Assembly (NCBI RefSeq): GCF_020184175.1
Contig: NC_065532.1
Span: 1,922,001 to 1,986,000, forward strand
Direction: 5' to 3'
DNA: 64,000 nucleotides
Source: Aphis gossypii
Lineage: Eukaryota > Arthropoda > Insecta > Hemiptera > Aphididae
This document shows, one piece after another, positions 52,101-64,000 of this stretch; the stretch's first letter is position 1; every line of letters starts with the position of its first letter. The notes under the pieces are model-generated. The model was not told the origin of the DNA and ran no database searches. It saw only the letters and a program-made list of their open reading frames with translations. Made by a program: the position numbers and the translations under genes.

Positions 52101-53110
52101 AGGTTGAGGAATAGCCCGGCCAAAATGAGCGTGCAGCCTCGCCACCCGTAGTAGCTGAGCAACTCGTGGTTGAGCGGCGCGAAGATGAACGTACCGATGC
52201 CGCTGCCGCACACGGATAGCCCGGTGGCCAGCGACCGTTTCTTGTCGAAATAGTAGGCAACGATGACGACGGCCGCCACGTAGCACAGTGACAGCCCGAA
52301 CCCGGATATGAGCCCAAACGTGATGAACAGCGTGAACAGCGAGTCGGCGAACGCGGATATGACGAACCCGGTGGACGCGATTATCGCACCGATGATGGTC
52401 ACCTTCTGACATCCGTACCGGTCGGTCAGGAAGCTGGCTATGGGTCCGGACAGCAGGGGTACGGCCATAAACAGCGATCCGATCCAGGCCGTCTTGCTCT
52501 TGCCCTCCTCGAAATACTTTTCGAACTCGATGAATATGACTCCAAACGAGAACGTCACTCCGTCCGCGATCATGTTCACCATGAACGAGGCGAACACGAC
52601 CACCCAACCCCAGCCACCGTCTGGTGCACGATTATGGAGGTCTGACGACGAAGAAGACGACGACGACTCGTCCGAATCGGTGGCTGTGGTCGTCGGCGTG
52701 TACGAAGCGTATGAATCGTGTACGCGGTGGTGATGTTTGGAACAACCGCCTCCGCCGTTACTGCTGTCGTCGTCCGTCGGTTCGTCGTTCTTGTAGAACG
52801 TGACGTGGTTCCTGTTCTCTATAGTTATTTTATTATTACTCTTATCGTTACTACAACTGCTACTCCTATTGCTGCTGTCACTGTTGCTGCTATTGTCACC
52901 GTTGTTCCGTGACAAGGACGGTTTGCAACGACGCTGCTTGTCGTCGCCGACCGACTTATCGCCGCCGTCATCATACTTAACGCCGCGTCTAAGGAGATCA
53001 CTGGTTTCTTTTTCGGGGGGGATGCGATCATTCGTCGCGTTCTTTTTCAATGCGATATGCTCATCGGCTCCCGCGTGCTCGGCCGCCTCGTTGACGTCGT
53101 TATCCGCCAT
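49158..53110 (-). CDS. SLC16 monocarboxylate-transporter-like protein (MCT family, major facilitator superfamily)
   Basis: Exons in transcript order: 53110-51584 (ATG), 51511-51267, 51194-51077, 50994-50767, 50695-50413, 50117-49931 and 49227-49158 (TAA). All are GT-AG and in phase, giving 885 residues. Residues 1-160 are hydrophilic and low in complexity (Asn, Ser, Asp runs; eight or more Ser near 149-157). PDGGWGWVVVF (163-173) is the family signature before helix 1 and YYFDKKRSLATGLSVCGSGI (286-305) the second signature. Helices 1-6 lie in exon 1. A central loop of about 300 residues follows, with poly-Gly stretches and a conserved-looking RHSLTYRGAMLNINRYRLRA block in exon 3. Helices 7-12 are in exons 4-6 (for example SNFLLYTWYDVPYVYIADLA). 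MCT proteins move monocarboxylates or related small molecules with protons; this resembles the long insect members related to MCT9/12/14, so lactate transport should not be assumed. Exon 1 is far richer in GC than its surroundings. A shorter C-terminus (CKK, TAA at 49929-49927) results if the last intron is kept. Confidence 0.9.
50162..50356. mobile_element. hAT-type MITE (195 bp) in an SLC16-like intron with perfect target duplication
   Basis: The element starts CAATGTTTCCCAGCC and ends GGTTGGGAAACACTG, near-perfect inverted ends. It is flanked on both sides by GTTTACAT (50154-50161 and 50357-50364), an exact 8-bp duplication. It lies between exons 5 and 6 of the transporter. CAGTGTTTCCCAACC is a well-known end type of hAT-derived MITEs. 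Confidence 0.9.
51512..51583 (-). other. 72-bp first intron of the SLC16-like gene, in frame and without stop codons
   Basis: The donor TCG|GTAAAT and acceptor TTTTTTTCAAG|GGT are good, and splicing preserves the frame. The intron length is a multiple of three and it reads open as 24 residues (VNITSAVTLFTLRQYYIYIY then VFFK), so an unspliced transcript would still encode the full transporter. Confidence 0.7.
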
Positions 53111-53300
53111 TCCGTCAACTCGCGTTGTTTACTTCTGCGCTTTCTAGCCCCGATTCTCCTCATGCGGCTACTTCTCGGCGATGCGTTTTTGACAGCCAGA
53201 CGACGATCACCGTCGCAGCGGTGATTATAGTCGTGATCTTTTAAGGGTCTGTAGTATGCAAACGTGGTTTCCATGCGGTTTAATTTTTGGAAATGTCAAG
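53111..53300 (-). promoter_or_regulatory. 5' leader / promoter-proximal region of the SLC16-like gene
   Basis: GC-rich sequence continues about 170 bases upstream of the ATG and then drops to AT-rich DNA at about 53280. This is where the leader and core promoter should lie. No TATA box or initiator was clear. Confidence 0.4.
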
Positions 53301-56300
53301 GCTTCTAAGTAACTGTCTTTTCCAGACACCTGTAACAGAATCGTATACAACACAATTAGAAACACGTTACGTTATTGGCTTATTGCTGGTAATTAACGCG
53401 CGTTTAATAAACACAGTATTTATCTATATACAATATATATGTATTTATATACGAACCGGAATTCCATTAATTACACTTATTAAAAAAAAAAAAAAATTAA
53501 AATTGTTATTATATTAACAATAATAAACAAAATATTGAATATTAAACTTTATAATTCTTATAACGTTTTTTACTGTCTTTAAAAAGCTGTTTTACTTGTT
53601 TAAAACAAATTATTAGTGTTTCAATACGTTAATTGTACTTTTTAACAGTCAGCTATCAATAATTGTATAAAGTTCCGTGTGATTTCATGATTTTTTAAAA
53701 AAAAAACTTAGGTGTGGTGATATAACTACGAAATATCACGTGAAACTTTAAATCACTTTCAATAAGTGAATTTACAGATACAGAAAAAAACTTTGAAAGC
53801 CAGTTGTTTAAATTAATTAATTTAACCCAAATTTGTTTATAAATAAGAGGACGCAATTTAAGAATGATTTGTTTAGCTACACATGAGAGAAAGCTAGGTT
53901 AGATTATTAGAAAATTATTTTTTAAAAATACATGTAAGTAATAGTAAGTTATTTATGCGGTAAAAAAAATTTGAGTCAAATTCAGGGTCATACTACGTTT
54001 GAAATATTTCGCGTTCACTTTGTAGTTGAACACACTGTATTATTAATTATTATCGCATTCTTCATTAATTTTATCGTACACGTGGTCGGCTTCTCAATCT
54101 AAAATGTCTACTACAGCTATATTCTTCCTTAACTATTGCTTATCACGCAGGTACGCATATTTTTAGTCCATTATAAATAGTTGTACCTATACTTAACAAT
54201 AAAAATTAAACGTAGGGTGTTTCATCATGTACACCTTTCAACCCTTGTCAATAAATTATCTATAAAAATATGATTTTGGAAAATTATAAGGTACTATTAC
54301 AAAATTTAAATCTAGCAATAGTTTAAGTATTTTTTTTAAAAATGGGAAACAAGATATATCAGTATATTTTTTTAATTGGTTTGTGGGTTTTCCTTAATTT
54401 TTGACAGGAGGTGAGTAGATGATTAAGAAGTTTAATAGTAAACGAGTGGGATGAGAACAATTATTGCAATTAATAGTAATGATGAAACTAATAGACAAAA
54501 CACATAATAAAAAAAAATTTTAAACTTATTTAAGTGGTGACCCAAGTAAAAAAATATATGTTTATTCATCAAAAAGCTAACCAATCTTAATCGACACAAC
54601 AACACAATACGGAGTTTTGAATGTTCTTCAATACTTTATAAAAAGACAACTTATTATTCAAAATTACTAAAAGAAGTTAGATTATTTTTCAAATGGAAGT
54701 TATATTCAGTTCAGCCCCCCAGTTTTGGAATTATAATTTATTTCTAAATTCCGTCCGGTAATACATCTAATCGAGTCTGATAAATAAAATAGCTATTGCA
54801 ACTTGATATAGGAATTTTTTTATTGTTATCTTATCTACATAATTTATCACCAGCGATAACCAAGACTGGATTTAGGGGAGGGGCTTCCACAAAATTCAGT
54901 TTATGAGAGCAGTCTTGAAATAAATAGTTTTAAAACATTACATTAAATACACCTTAGACCCAATTTTCATTTATAAGAGATTCTATTTGATATAAACCCT
55001 GAGTTCTTTAAATTATAAATCCAGCCTTAATAATACAAGATAAATACAGCGTTATATTAACATACATAAATAATATTAAAAAAAAATATACATATATTCT
55101 TATACCTACAATTTTAAATAAGATTCAAGAGTATCAACTATTTATTCCGTTACCTATTTCTTTAAATACGACAAAAACAAATTTAATATTATAAAGATTA
55201 AAATAGTTTTCATACTTTATGTTTTCAATAATACATATTTATTAAATTCTTAAACTGATTTGAAAAATACTGAGAAAATGAAAAAAAATGTGGAGAATAG
55301 TAATTTTATAGTTAATAACACTGTTCGACTTCAAATAATAAATATAATATTTAATTTTTTTAAATATATTGTGATAGAAGTATTACAGTAAATTTAAAAG
55401 TTGTACTTAATATATAGTACATTAAGCAAATGCTATATAAATTGAAAATTTGATTTAAGATAGGAGAGTGAAGTTTGATTTTAGGGGGAGAGTATTATAT
55501 GTTCCACTAGTTTCTTTTAAAGTGAATTATAGGAGGGTTACTTAGAATTTGCTAGAGAAGAGACTATTACTAAAGAGATTCGAGCGATTGCTAAATGTGA
55601 CATTTAAAATAGAGAATTGCATATTCTATAAAGAATACCTACATCGTTTCCCTTTATTATGTACAAGAAAATGTGTTTATTTTATGTCAACTACTCAACT
55701 ACGTTGAAAACTTGGCAATATTTTTATACAAAATATATTGAAAATTATGTACAACTTTGATGTTTTGCCAAATTTGATGGGCGAAAACCAAATAGATATG
55801 CCAATCTTCTATGAATATTTGCATAATATATTTGTGAACATTGTCAGTAAATAATAAATTATTTTTAGACCAATGAATATGTCAAACCAGGTGTATTCGT
55901 AATTTGGAACATGTTCCGATTTTGTATGAATATAAAATTATAAAATATTACTTAATTATAAATTGTTAAAATTCAAAGAATAATACAAAATTGATCAATA
56001 AAATTATATTAATTATTGTTTGTGTTTGATTTGTTTGAATTAATTATATGTATTACTTAAATACATCATAAACATTATTAGAATAAGTACTAATGATACA
56101 ACCTATAAACATACCTACTATGCGTAGAGCAAAATCAGCGTTTACCAAGATTAAAGTGGCAAAAAATTATTTTTATAAAATGTTGAAAGTAAAAAATTAT
56201 CGTTTGTTAGCAATATATAACGATTTTATTATAATTCAAGAGTAGTTTATTATTATAATTTCGAATAACAAAAGATTAATTAAATAATTCATACTTAATG

Positions 56301-57620
56301 AATGGATCCATAATGTCATGTCGATTGTCGATCACAATAAATTTTATAACAAACAAATAAAACAACGTACGTACAAAAAAAATCTATTAATTGTTAATAC
56401 TGATGGATAGTAGTATAACACATAAAAAAGGTATAGTAGCTAAAATATAAATACTTCTTCCAATCTTAATCATTAGCATTGTAATTGAACTTAAAAATTA
56501 AACGAGTTTAATATAATCTACAATAGGTTAACTGAAACAATTATAATTAAGCCGCTGAGTAATTCTTGTTAAACAGTGGACTATAAGTACGATAGCAGAC
56601 TATTACCATTTGTATAACTGTATATGGTACTAAGAGCATAAAAATAATAAGTAAAATGATAGCAGTGTTATCGCAATACAATCACATTTCGTGTTCAGTT
56701 TGTAGGAAACGAAAAAAATTGTCTACCTCTACTTCTATTTAAACGTGTAACTAGGAACAGAACCTTTGCAATCATATAAATTAATGTTATACCTACCTAT
56801 TTACTATTATCTCTTTCGATGTCCATTGAAATTAATGAGAATAAATTAATTAATTGTGAAATATAATGATTTATTATTTTAATAAGCAATAATAGATCGA
56901 CATGAATATTTAAGCATAAATTACAAACATTAGCAAATATCTACTACATAATTATATTATACAATTGATTTAACTATATAATAGGGATTTAATTTAAATT
57001 AGTTTTTAGAATAATTAAGATGTAGGGCTCAGCGCTCAGATTAATGATCTTGAAAATATTCTTAAAATCAAAATACATTATACATTATCTAGATATAAAT
57101 ATGATAATATACAATATACAAGCATATAAATATAATATAATATATACTGTAAATTATGTGATTTTGTTTTTTACAAATTATGTTTAACATTATAATAGAG
57201 TAAAGGACAGGATACAGAGATAATAATTTAGGAAACTCACCTATTCTGTGACAATGATGTACTGTCTAAATATAATATTAAATAATAATGAAATCGCATT
57301 AAAAAACAACTATGAATGGAGCTTGGTTAAAGCAGTGCTTGGAGATATATCTTTCGAATTTTTCAGTCTACGGTTATTTTAGGTATCTAGATATTTTTAA
57401 ATAATATAACAAAAAAAAACTGTTCAAGAATCTCGAATGAGAATTCACAATTTGTTCGTATTATAATACTACTATCTGTATTAATTGTTTACTAAAATAA
57501 ATAGAAGTTCATAATATAATATGTGTAACTAAATAACTAAAAACAAACAGTAAAAGTATTATAGAGAATAACCATTATAGTCTATAGATTTATGACAAAG
57601 AAAATAATATGCTGTATTAA
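53301..57620. other. Intergenic AT-rich DNA, no gene recognised
   Basis: No exon with usable splice sites or an open frame of interest. A G-rich fragment at about 54865-54890 (GGATTTAGGGGAGGGGCTTC) resembles the ends of the GGCCGTA-type repeats further on. A run of A at 53481-53494 is simple sequence. Confidence 0.45.
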
Positions 57621-57626
57621 ATCATA

Positions 57627-57699
57627 CGAGGCCGTACCTAGGGGGGGTTGTGGGAGTTTAACACCCCCACCCCGAATTCTTTTTCTCAGTACGGCCTTG
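57627..57699. mobile_element. Very short GGCCGTA-ended element (family C, internal deletion)
   Basis: The ends CGAGGCCGTAC and GTACGGCCTTG are inverted copies over AGGCCGTAC. The middle is only about 50 bases, with runs of G (57641-57647) and C. A weak 8-bp flank similarity (5 of 8) is present. The same family is seen in fuller form at 61245. Confidence 0.55.
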
Positions 57700-60600
57700 C
57701 AGTCATGCAGTATTCTCAAACAAAATGTACTTTGAGACCAGTACCTCATGGTTAATATGAACTTTAATTAAGATATTAATTAGTAGATCTAAATAGATCT
57801 ACTAATAAAATTATTTATTTTAAAATAGCCACTAACCCATCCTGGGCCAAAACACAGAGCGGTGTTAATATTTTTTTTTATCCCAATTGTGTTCTACAAA
57901 AACTCAAATTAACTTATTTTTTAGCTTTTCAGAGGGTTTAAGAAAAAGTAATTAAAATTGATTTAGCTGAAAATTATATAATTTAAAAAAATAAAATAAA
58001 TAAGTTTAAGTTATTTTAATAGCTTAAATGCTAAAATAATATTACTGTAAATAATAAATATACAATGACATTTATTTACCAAAAAAAAATATAATTTATT
58101 AGGGTTTTAGATAATCTAACATAAAAAAATTAATGACATGTGATATTGGTTAAGGTAATGACTAATGAATGAAGTACGTTAAAAACTAGAATAGTCTTTT
58201 AAGATTGAGAGAAATCGCAAGAATATTATTGTATAATTTTAAATATTTTACAATAATGTATTTCTTATAAGTTATAATATGTGTAAGAGCCGAAACCCGT
58301 AGGAATCATACATTAAATTTAACAATTAGAATATGCAACAAAATACTTTATAATATACATTATAAAAAAGTTAATAAATATCGAAATTTACCCGGTGACT
58401 AGTATTCTATAGATAATACATTATTATACTCAAATTTTAAAATATTTGTATAAGTTAACTAAAGATTATAATTACTAAAATTTTTGAATAAGTAACGTAT
58501 AAGTTTTATTTTAGTTCTTTCAAATAATATATAAAAGGTAATAAATCTAAATTTAAATAATATAATATTAATATTAGGTATATATTTTAATATTTACCCT
58601 CTTATGATTAAAGATGAAACATAATAAGTTATGCATAATATTAGTAATGGTCACCTAGATTTTGTACGTTATCAAAATGGTAAGGATTCTAATTACAATA
58701 CTATAGATGTTTATAAAATCCTTACTACATGTCTACATCATATGATTTGGATGACCTGTACATTGATTTATTAAGAACTGTATACGTAATTGTAATTTAT
58801 AGGAGATTGATAAAAATGTATTTAATATATTGTATGTAAATACTAAGAACTATAATACGTTTAACTATTTTTACTAGATATATTATGTAAAATTATTGTA
58901 AACATCAGTATTATAAGTTATATGTAACTCATAATTTTCGTAGTAAATACTAAAGTAAAACGCAGTTATAATATTTTTAAAACATAAAAATATGATGGTA
59001 AGTAGGGTAAAAGAGTTCTATCATTTGCAACTTTTGAATATATTGGTAATACTAGCTCAGCGCAACTGTTAAAAAAACCAGTTAGAAACAACTTTGTTTT
59101 GTTTATTTTTGATATTTAAGACATTTTTTTAAACTACTTTCTTTAAAACGACAATTAGTTATAACTTATTAATTATTATATAAATTGTAGCCTTCACACA
59201 AGCACAATGCTACAATATATCGTGCAGACTTCATCAAAAATCACATAGAAATGGAAAAGCGTGCGCCCCACTTGAGTTTTTATTTGACTAGGATTTATCT
59301 ATACTTTAAACATTTGATAAAATTTCAAGTAATGACAATAAAATACTATTAATATAATATCATAAATATTTTAGTCTCTTTATGCCGGTGTATTAAATAC
59401 TTGAGTACCGACTTATTGTGTCTTATTTTTAAAAATAGATTTCTAGTAAAACACTATTAGAGGATATTTTATGACTTTTTACTTTTTTACGGAATAATAT
59501 AGGTAGTCATTTGCCTTTATAATAATACACTTTTTTAGAATTTAGTTCAGATTAGTGGTCATTTATAAATAAATAATGATAATTTATATATTATATATTT
59601 ATGTAGTATAATAATATGCATTATAAATCATTATAAACTATGTTTAATTAGTACATAAGAGTATCATATTATATAAGTGGTATAATCACAGAATATAATA
59701 TAAATATATTATAAGTGTAGGTTTATTAATAGTATTAATTTTTATTGTTACCTATATTAAAACACTATCATACTATTAGTTAGATACCTAGACAGTCAAC
59801 ACCCATGCATTAATTAACAGCCCATAAATATGTGCTGGATTTTAAACACTATAATACCTAGTATAATGGATTTCAATTGTGCGATGCTAATTTTCCAATT
59901 ATTTGTTTACTTATCTATAGAGGCATGTTTAATCTATTTAGAAAATTCAAACACTAATAGAAAGCACAATGCATTGTTATAAAAGTAAATTGAATACAAT
60001 TTCGTCCTTCGGTTATATAATATTATTTATACACATTTAAAACTGTTGACCTTTCTTTAAAGAATTTTGAATAGGTACCTTTTTATGTAACAACATGAAA
60101 CATGGTTTAAAAAGTGTGCTGTAACTTTATACTTGTTTTTTGTTAGTGCTGAGAAAAAAATCAATAATTTTAGTAATGTAATACTGAGTAATAGAATACA
60201 TTTTATAAAAATTGGATTAATATCACACAAATATTAATAGATTATTAAAACTCTCTTTAGAATTAATTTTTATATAAATAATTAATGTATTGATAATTTT
60301 TAAATTTATGATAGTAAAATTCAAAATCTAATTTATTATTATTTAATAGTATCAAAACATTAAATACATTTAAGTGAGACCATTTTTGTGAAACAAATAT
60401 TATTATTACAAAACTATAGGTACATAGTTTTATTATACTACCTAAGCAATTGAAAATAATTTTTATAACCGTTAATTTAAAAGATGGATAGTTAGATAAG
60501 TTAATAGTTACTAAAATGTCTTTAAAACCACTCATTTAATTACCAAAATTTTTGTTTTATAAATAAATAAATATGTATTATGTAAGTTACAATATAAATC

Positions 60601-61244
60601 TGTAAATAATTACAATGTATAAACGGTATTATAAAGTGTATTAGGTACTAATTAAATTTAATTCATAAATTAACATTGTCTTTTTTATCACAAACATTAA
60701 CTTTAAACTACGTAGATAATCCAAAAAAAAGTTATTTAATATTAAATAAAGAAAAGAATTTTAACTTGGCAATATTGGTGATGTTGGTGTATTATCATTT
60801 GAAGAATCTTATACGTGTTATAACTTATAATATTCGATCATACGTGTTATATCATTCATTCACATTATGTAATATTATTTGCTATTTTAAGTATTAGTAT
60901 TTTTTTTTTTTTTTAGAAATGTTTGAAGTTTTATTACATATCTTTATACATACATTTTAAGCAACACAAAATACAATCTGTACAATTAGTAAATTTGATA
61001 AATTAATAGATAAAATGAAATGAAATATGAATTATGAACAATACGATGAGTAGGGTTAGGATATTTATGCACTAAAAAATGTACGAATATGTATGCACTT
61101 ACCTATGCACTAAAAAAAACAGTTAAATATGCATTAAAAACTAAAGAAATGTGAAAAAAATACAATATAAATATAAAAAGGTAAATTAAATTATTAATAG
61201 AATATCAAAAAATTGTATCAGTACCATTTTTATGTGCTCGTTTT
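57700..61244. other. Intergenic AT-rich DNA, no gene recognised
   Basis: Scattered short open frames (60263-60535 minus, 60676-60897 plus) are low-complexity and lack domains or neighbouring exons. No RNA gene was recognised. Confidence 0.45.
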
Positions 61245-61489
61245 CAAGGCCGTAACTAGAGGGAGGATCCAGGGGTCCGGATCCCCTCACCGAAATTTTT
61301 AAAGCAGAAATATTTTTTTATTATTAACCAATTAAATATAATGTAAATTGAATATTATAATGAAGACTTATGATTACAATAACATTAATAATTAAATTTT
61401 AAATTTTAATGTAAAAATGAAGTTCTGTATATAGATGTTTAAAAAAATCTTGGACCCCCCTTGAAATTTTTTTTTCAGTTGCGGCCTTG
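61245..61489. mobile_element. GGCCGTA-ended non-autonomous element (family C), 245 bp
   Basis: It starts CAAGGCCGTAACT and ends AGTTGCGGCCTTG (12 of 13 inverted positions match). Flanks CTCGTTTT and CTGGTTAT agree at 6 of 8 positions, compatible with an old 8-bp duplication and hAT ancestry. Just inside the ends are G-rich and C-rich blocks (AGAGGGAGGATCCAGGGG; TTGGACCCCCCTTG). There is no coding capacity. Confidence 0.65.
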
Positions 61490-63080
61490 CTGGTTATATT
61501 ATAAAATTACGTTGTTTTCAGCATTTTGCATGGAAAACTGTAAAATATGGGCTTAAAAACAGAAAAAACACAAATTCAGTACTTAAAGATAAAAAATGGT
61601 AAAATATGCAATTATATGCAAAATACAATTTTGGTATTATGAATATTACGGTTATCATGAAACATATTTCTAGGTAAGAATGGAAACTATCGGACAATCT
61701 AACAAAAATTCGAAAAATCCCTAATGATGAGAAAATCAACTGTTGGTAACATAATGTCATCTTCTTAATATTTATAAAAACATATTATTTTACGGAGAAA
61801 TAACACTGAAAACTTATTTATAGATAAATATACACCTAGGTAGAAAAAATATTAATTCTGTGTAAATATACCATCGTATTGTAATATATAATATACACTA
61901 ACGATAAACACTATTTATGATTTTCAATTGCTAAAAATTCTGATTAACGATAAGTAAGTAAATATTTTCTAAAAATGAAACAGTATAAATAGATATATTT
62001 TGGAAATTAAATGAATACCTAGTTTAATAGTGATTGATGATAATATGTACTTTGTAATAAAACAATATACTTATATTACCTATATATAAATATTATTATT
62101 ATTATATAATTGATACAAAATTCATAGTATAAATATATTATTTTCATTTTGCAAAGAAATTGCCTCGATAACAAAGGTTATTAACAAGAATTGGGAGGGT
62201 TGCATGGAATATGGAAAGTAAACAGAAAAGAAGTGAATTTACTGTTTATAATTATAGTGTAGTAGTTACATTTTGTGGAAGCATGAAACATATTTGTTTC
62301 ATACTCTGCTATATTTATTACTTTGCAAAACAAATACGCAAATGCTACAAAATTGTCCTCTATCCCAATAATTACTAATATTGTGTGTTGGAACGATTCA
62401 ATTGAATATTGAACAATAAAAATTAACTTACGCAAATATCTTTCGTAATCCTTAATATCCTAATCCGAATGAATATTACACGTCAGACCACCGAAATAAA
62501 GGCCTCTTTAAGTTATAGAAAACCACGCCCACGTTGAGCTCAACTATCTGAGTAAAATTAACTCAGTATAAACTAATTCAAACGACTGGGGGAGGGGGGT
62601 TTTTTAATGAAACTTCAACTCCAATATAATATATCTTTAACTGATATTTTGAATATGAACATGATTTAAGTACCTAATCTATCTAACCAAATATGATAAT
62701 TGGTATACAAAAACTCCAATTTCTTGTTGTAAAAAAAGAGCAATTTTTAGATAGATGTTAAAAAAAAATCTAAAAATGCAATGACACACTTTCTAGAGCT
62801 AAGTATCTAATGAGATAGTATTAATATTGTATCATTGTACCTATTTATTTTATCGTATGATGATAAAATTTTTTTAGATTGAACCAATTCTGGTAAATTC
62901 CTTTATTAGCCGTATTAGCCGTATTATTTTACAAATACTATAGTCTACGTATATTAAGTATGTTTAGTCATTAAGTTACCTAATAATAAACAAAGAAGTA
63001 TACCCGCTTACTAGGAAATACTCTACTATATATGTCTATAATATAGTCTCTATATGTATGTCTCAGAATGATTCGCCATA
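61490..63080. other. Intergenic AT-rich DNA, no gene recognised
   Basis: Nothing coding is supported. A G-rich run at 62586-62600 (CTGGGGGAGGGGGG) stands alone in AT-rich DNA. The open frames at 61518 and 62181 on the minus strand lack features. Confidence 0.45.
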
Positions 63081-63240
63081 GATGCCCACTTCTTTTTTTC
63101 TTTAATAGTGGAGCTATTCAAAATCTGATTTTTGAAATTTTTAAATACACTTAAAGACCAAATTTTCGAATATTTGAGATATTTTTACCACTTGGAGATA
63201 TACAAATTGCTGTTTTTTAAATGAGAACCCCCATTCTTTT
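63080..63240. repeat. Dispersed repeat shared with 37.55 kb
   Basis: It contains GCTATTCAAAATCTGATTTT followed by TGAAATTTTTAA and CTTAAAGACC, collinear with 37550-37625. The repeat may continue to about 63240. Confidence 0.5.
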
Positions 63241-63908
63241 TTCTATAAATTGTTAAACAGATATTATATACATTTAATATTGATAAAATATCTAAAATCT
63301 AAAGTAGTGGTCTACAAATTATTAAACTTTAAGTATAAAGGATATTGGTCCGTGTCTATTGTCCGGACGCCAATAATCGGTACATTGTTTATATTCACAT
63401 TTCAGGAAAAAGGTTATATAAGAGATTCGACACTTCGACAGCAGAACTATAGACATGAACCATTATCCTTTATAATTAAATTGTATTAATTTTGAAACCA
63501 CTCGATCGAATTTTGATTTAAATACATAAAAATTATTATATATATTATATATATATATCCTCAAAAGTTTACAAATAAAGGAGGGATAGGTTAGGTTTAA
63601 GTACACTTTTAAAAACAGAAATTTATATTACCACAGGATTATCTTTATTTTTTAAGTGATTTATAAAGGATTTTTGAGCATTTTTGGTAAATCACACTGT
63701 ATATACTACCTATATACAATATTTAGACTATTTAATAATTGTTGAGAACATGAGATAATTTTTTAAAGTATCGCTAAACATTTGTCGATTTTTAACCGAT
63801 TAGATTGATAGTTTAAAAACATTTCCATGTGTGAATTACTTTTTTCTATATAATGCCTAGAAAGCACTACTCGGTGTAATGATTTATTTGATTGCTTTAC
63901 TATAATCA

Positions 63909-64000
63909 GTAGCGGTTTTGATGTAACCTCAAGGGGGGCGGTTGTCAAAATGTTAAACCCCCACCCCTCAATACAAATTACCATCTAGGTATTGAGATAC
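63909..64000. repeat. Probable family C element running off the window end
   Basis: CAAGGGGGGCGGTTGTCAAA then TGTTAAACCCCCACCCCTCAAT parallels GGGGGGGTTGTGGGAGTTTA then ACACCCCCACCCCGAATT at 57641. The left limit is uncertain because the GGCCGTA end is not clearly present; a diverged AGTAGCGGTTTTGA at 63908 may be it. Confidence 0.4.

Noticed and set aside
52074..52607. Arg/Val/His-rich open frame of 177 codons in another frame of the SLC16-like exon 1
   Set aside because: It is a shadow of the GC-rich transporter exon, whose frame carries the MCT signatures.
62586..62600. G run (GGGGGAGGGGGG) considered as a quadruplex
   Set aside because: Only two long G tracts lie together, short of the four tracts a standard quadruplex needs.

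Overview
The window is AT-rich animal DNA (long A/T runs, frequent TAGGTAC-type motifs, GT-AG introns as short as about 70 bp, coding exons much richer in GC than their surroundings). The gene set and the dispersed repeats point to a hemipteran insect, most likely an aphid; this is inferred from sequence character, not from a search. No bacterial, plasmid or phage features, rRNA, tRNA or CRISPR array were seen.

Four protein-coding genes could be spliced by hand with consistent phases at every junction. (1) Plus strand, 1171-6978: the last six coding exons of a shavenoid-like single-pass membrane protein (actin-rich cuticular hair formation in Drosophila); its 5' exons lie upstream. (2) Minus strand, 13168-9402: nine exons for a 508-residue protein that I read as a shortened FANCB, a subunit of the Fanconi anaemia DNA-repair core complex. 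(3) Plus strand, 27265-45843: an SLC22 / carcinine-transporter-like major facilitator protein of 550 residues, whose start codon appears to be split by a first intron of 9.65 kb. (4) Minus strand, 53110-49158: an SLC16 monocarboxylate-transporter-like protein of 885 residues in seven exons, with a very long hydrophilic N-terminus and central loop. Genes 1 and 2 converge, as do genes 3 and 4.

The rest is intergenic or intronic and holds decayed mobile DNA: two hAT-type non-autonomous elements with 8-bp target-site duplications (14569-15153 and 50162-50356), a repeat family with GATTCTGAACG-type terminal inverted repeats (14.6, 18.2, 21.8 and 24.9 kb), a second inverted-repeat family (7.9, 11.8 and 41.4 kb), a GGCCGTA-ended family (57.6, 61.2 and probably 63.9 kb), a degenerate DDE integrase of the KRBA2-like type (15.8-17.1 kb), a LINE tail with poly(A) and target duplication (18992-19147), a LINE ORF2 C-terminal remnant (38.8 kb), and two long foldback hairpins in intron 1 of the SLC22-like gene (28557-28835 and 35100-35282).

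I see no clear new multi-gene system. The best leads are the compact FANCB-like gene, the two intronic hairpins as possible double-stranded RNA sources, the split start codon, and two alternative-splicing options in the SLC16-like gene. From 53.3 to 64 kb no gene can be supported.
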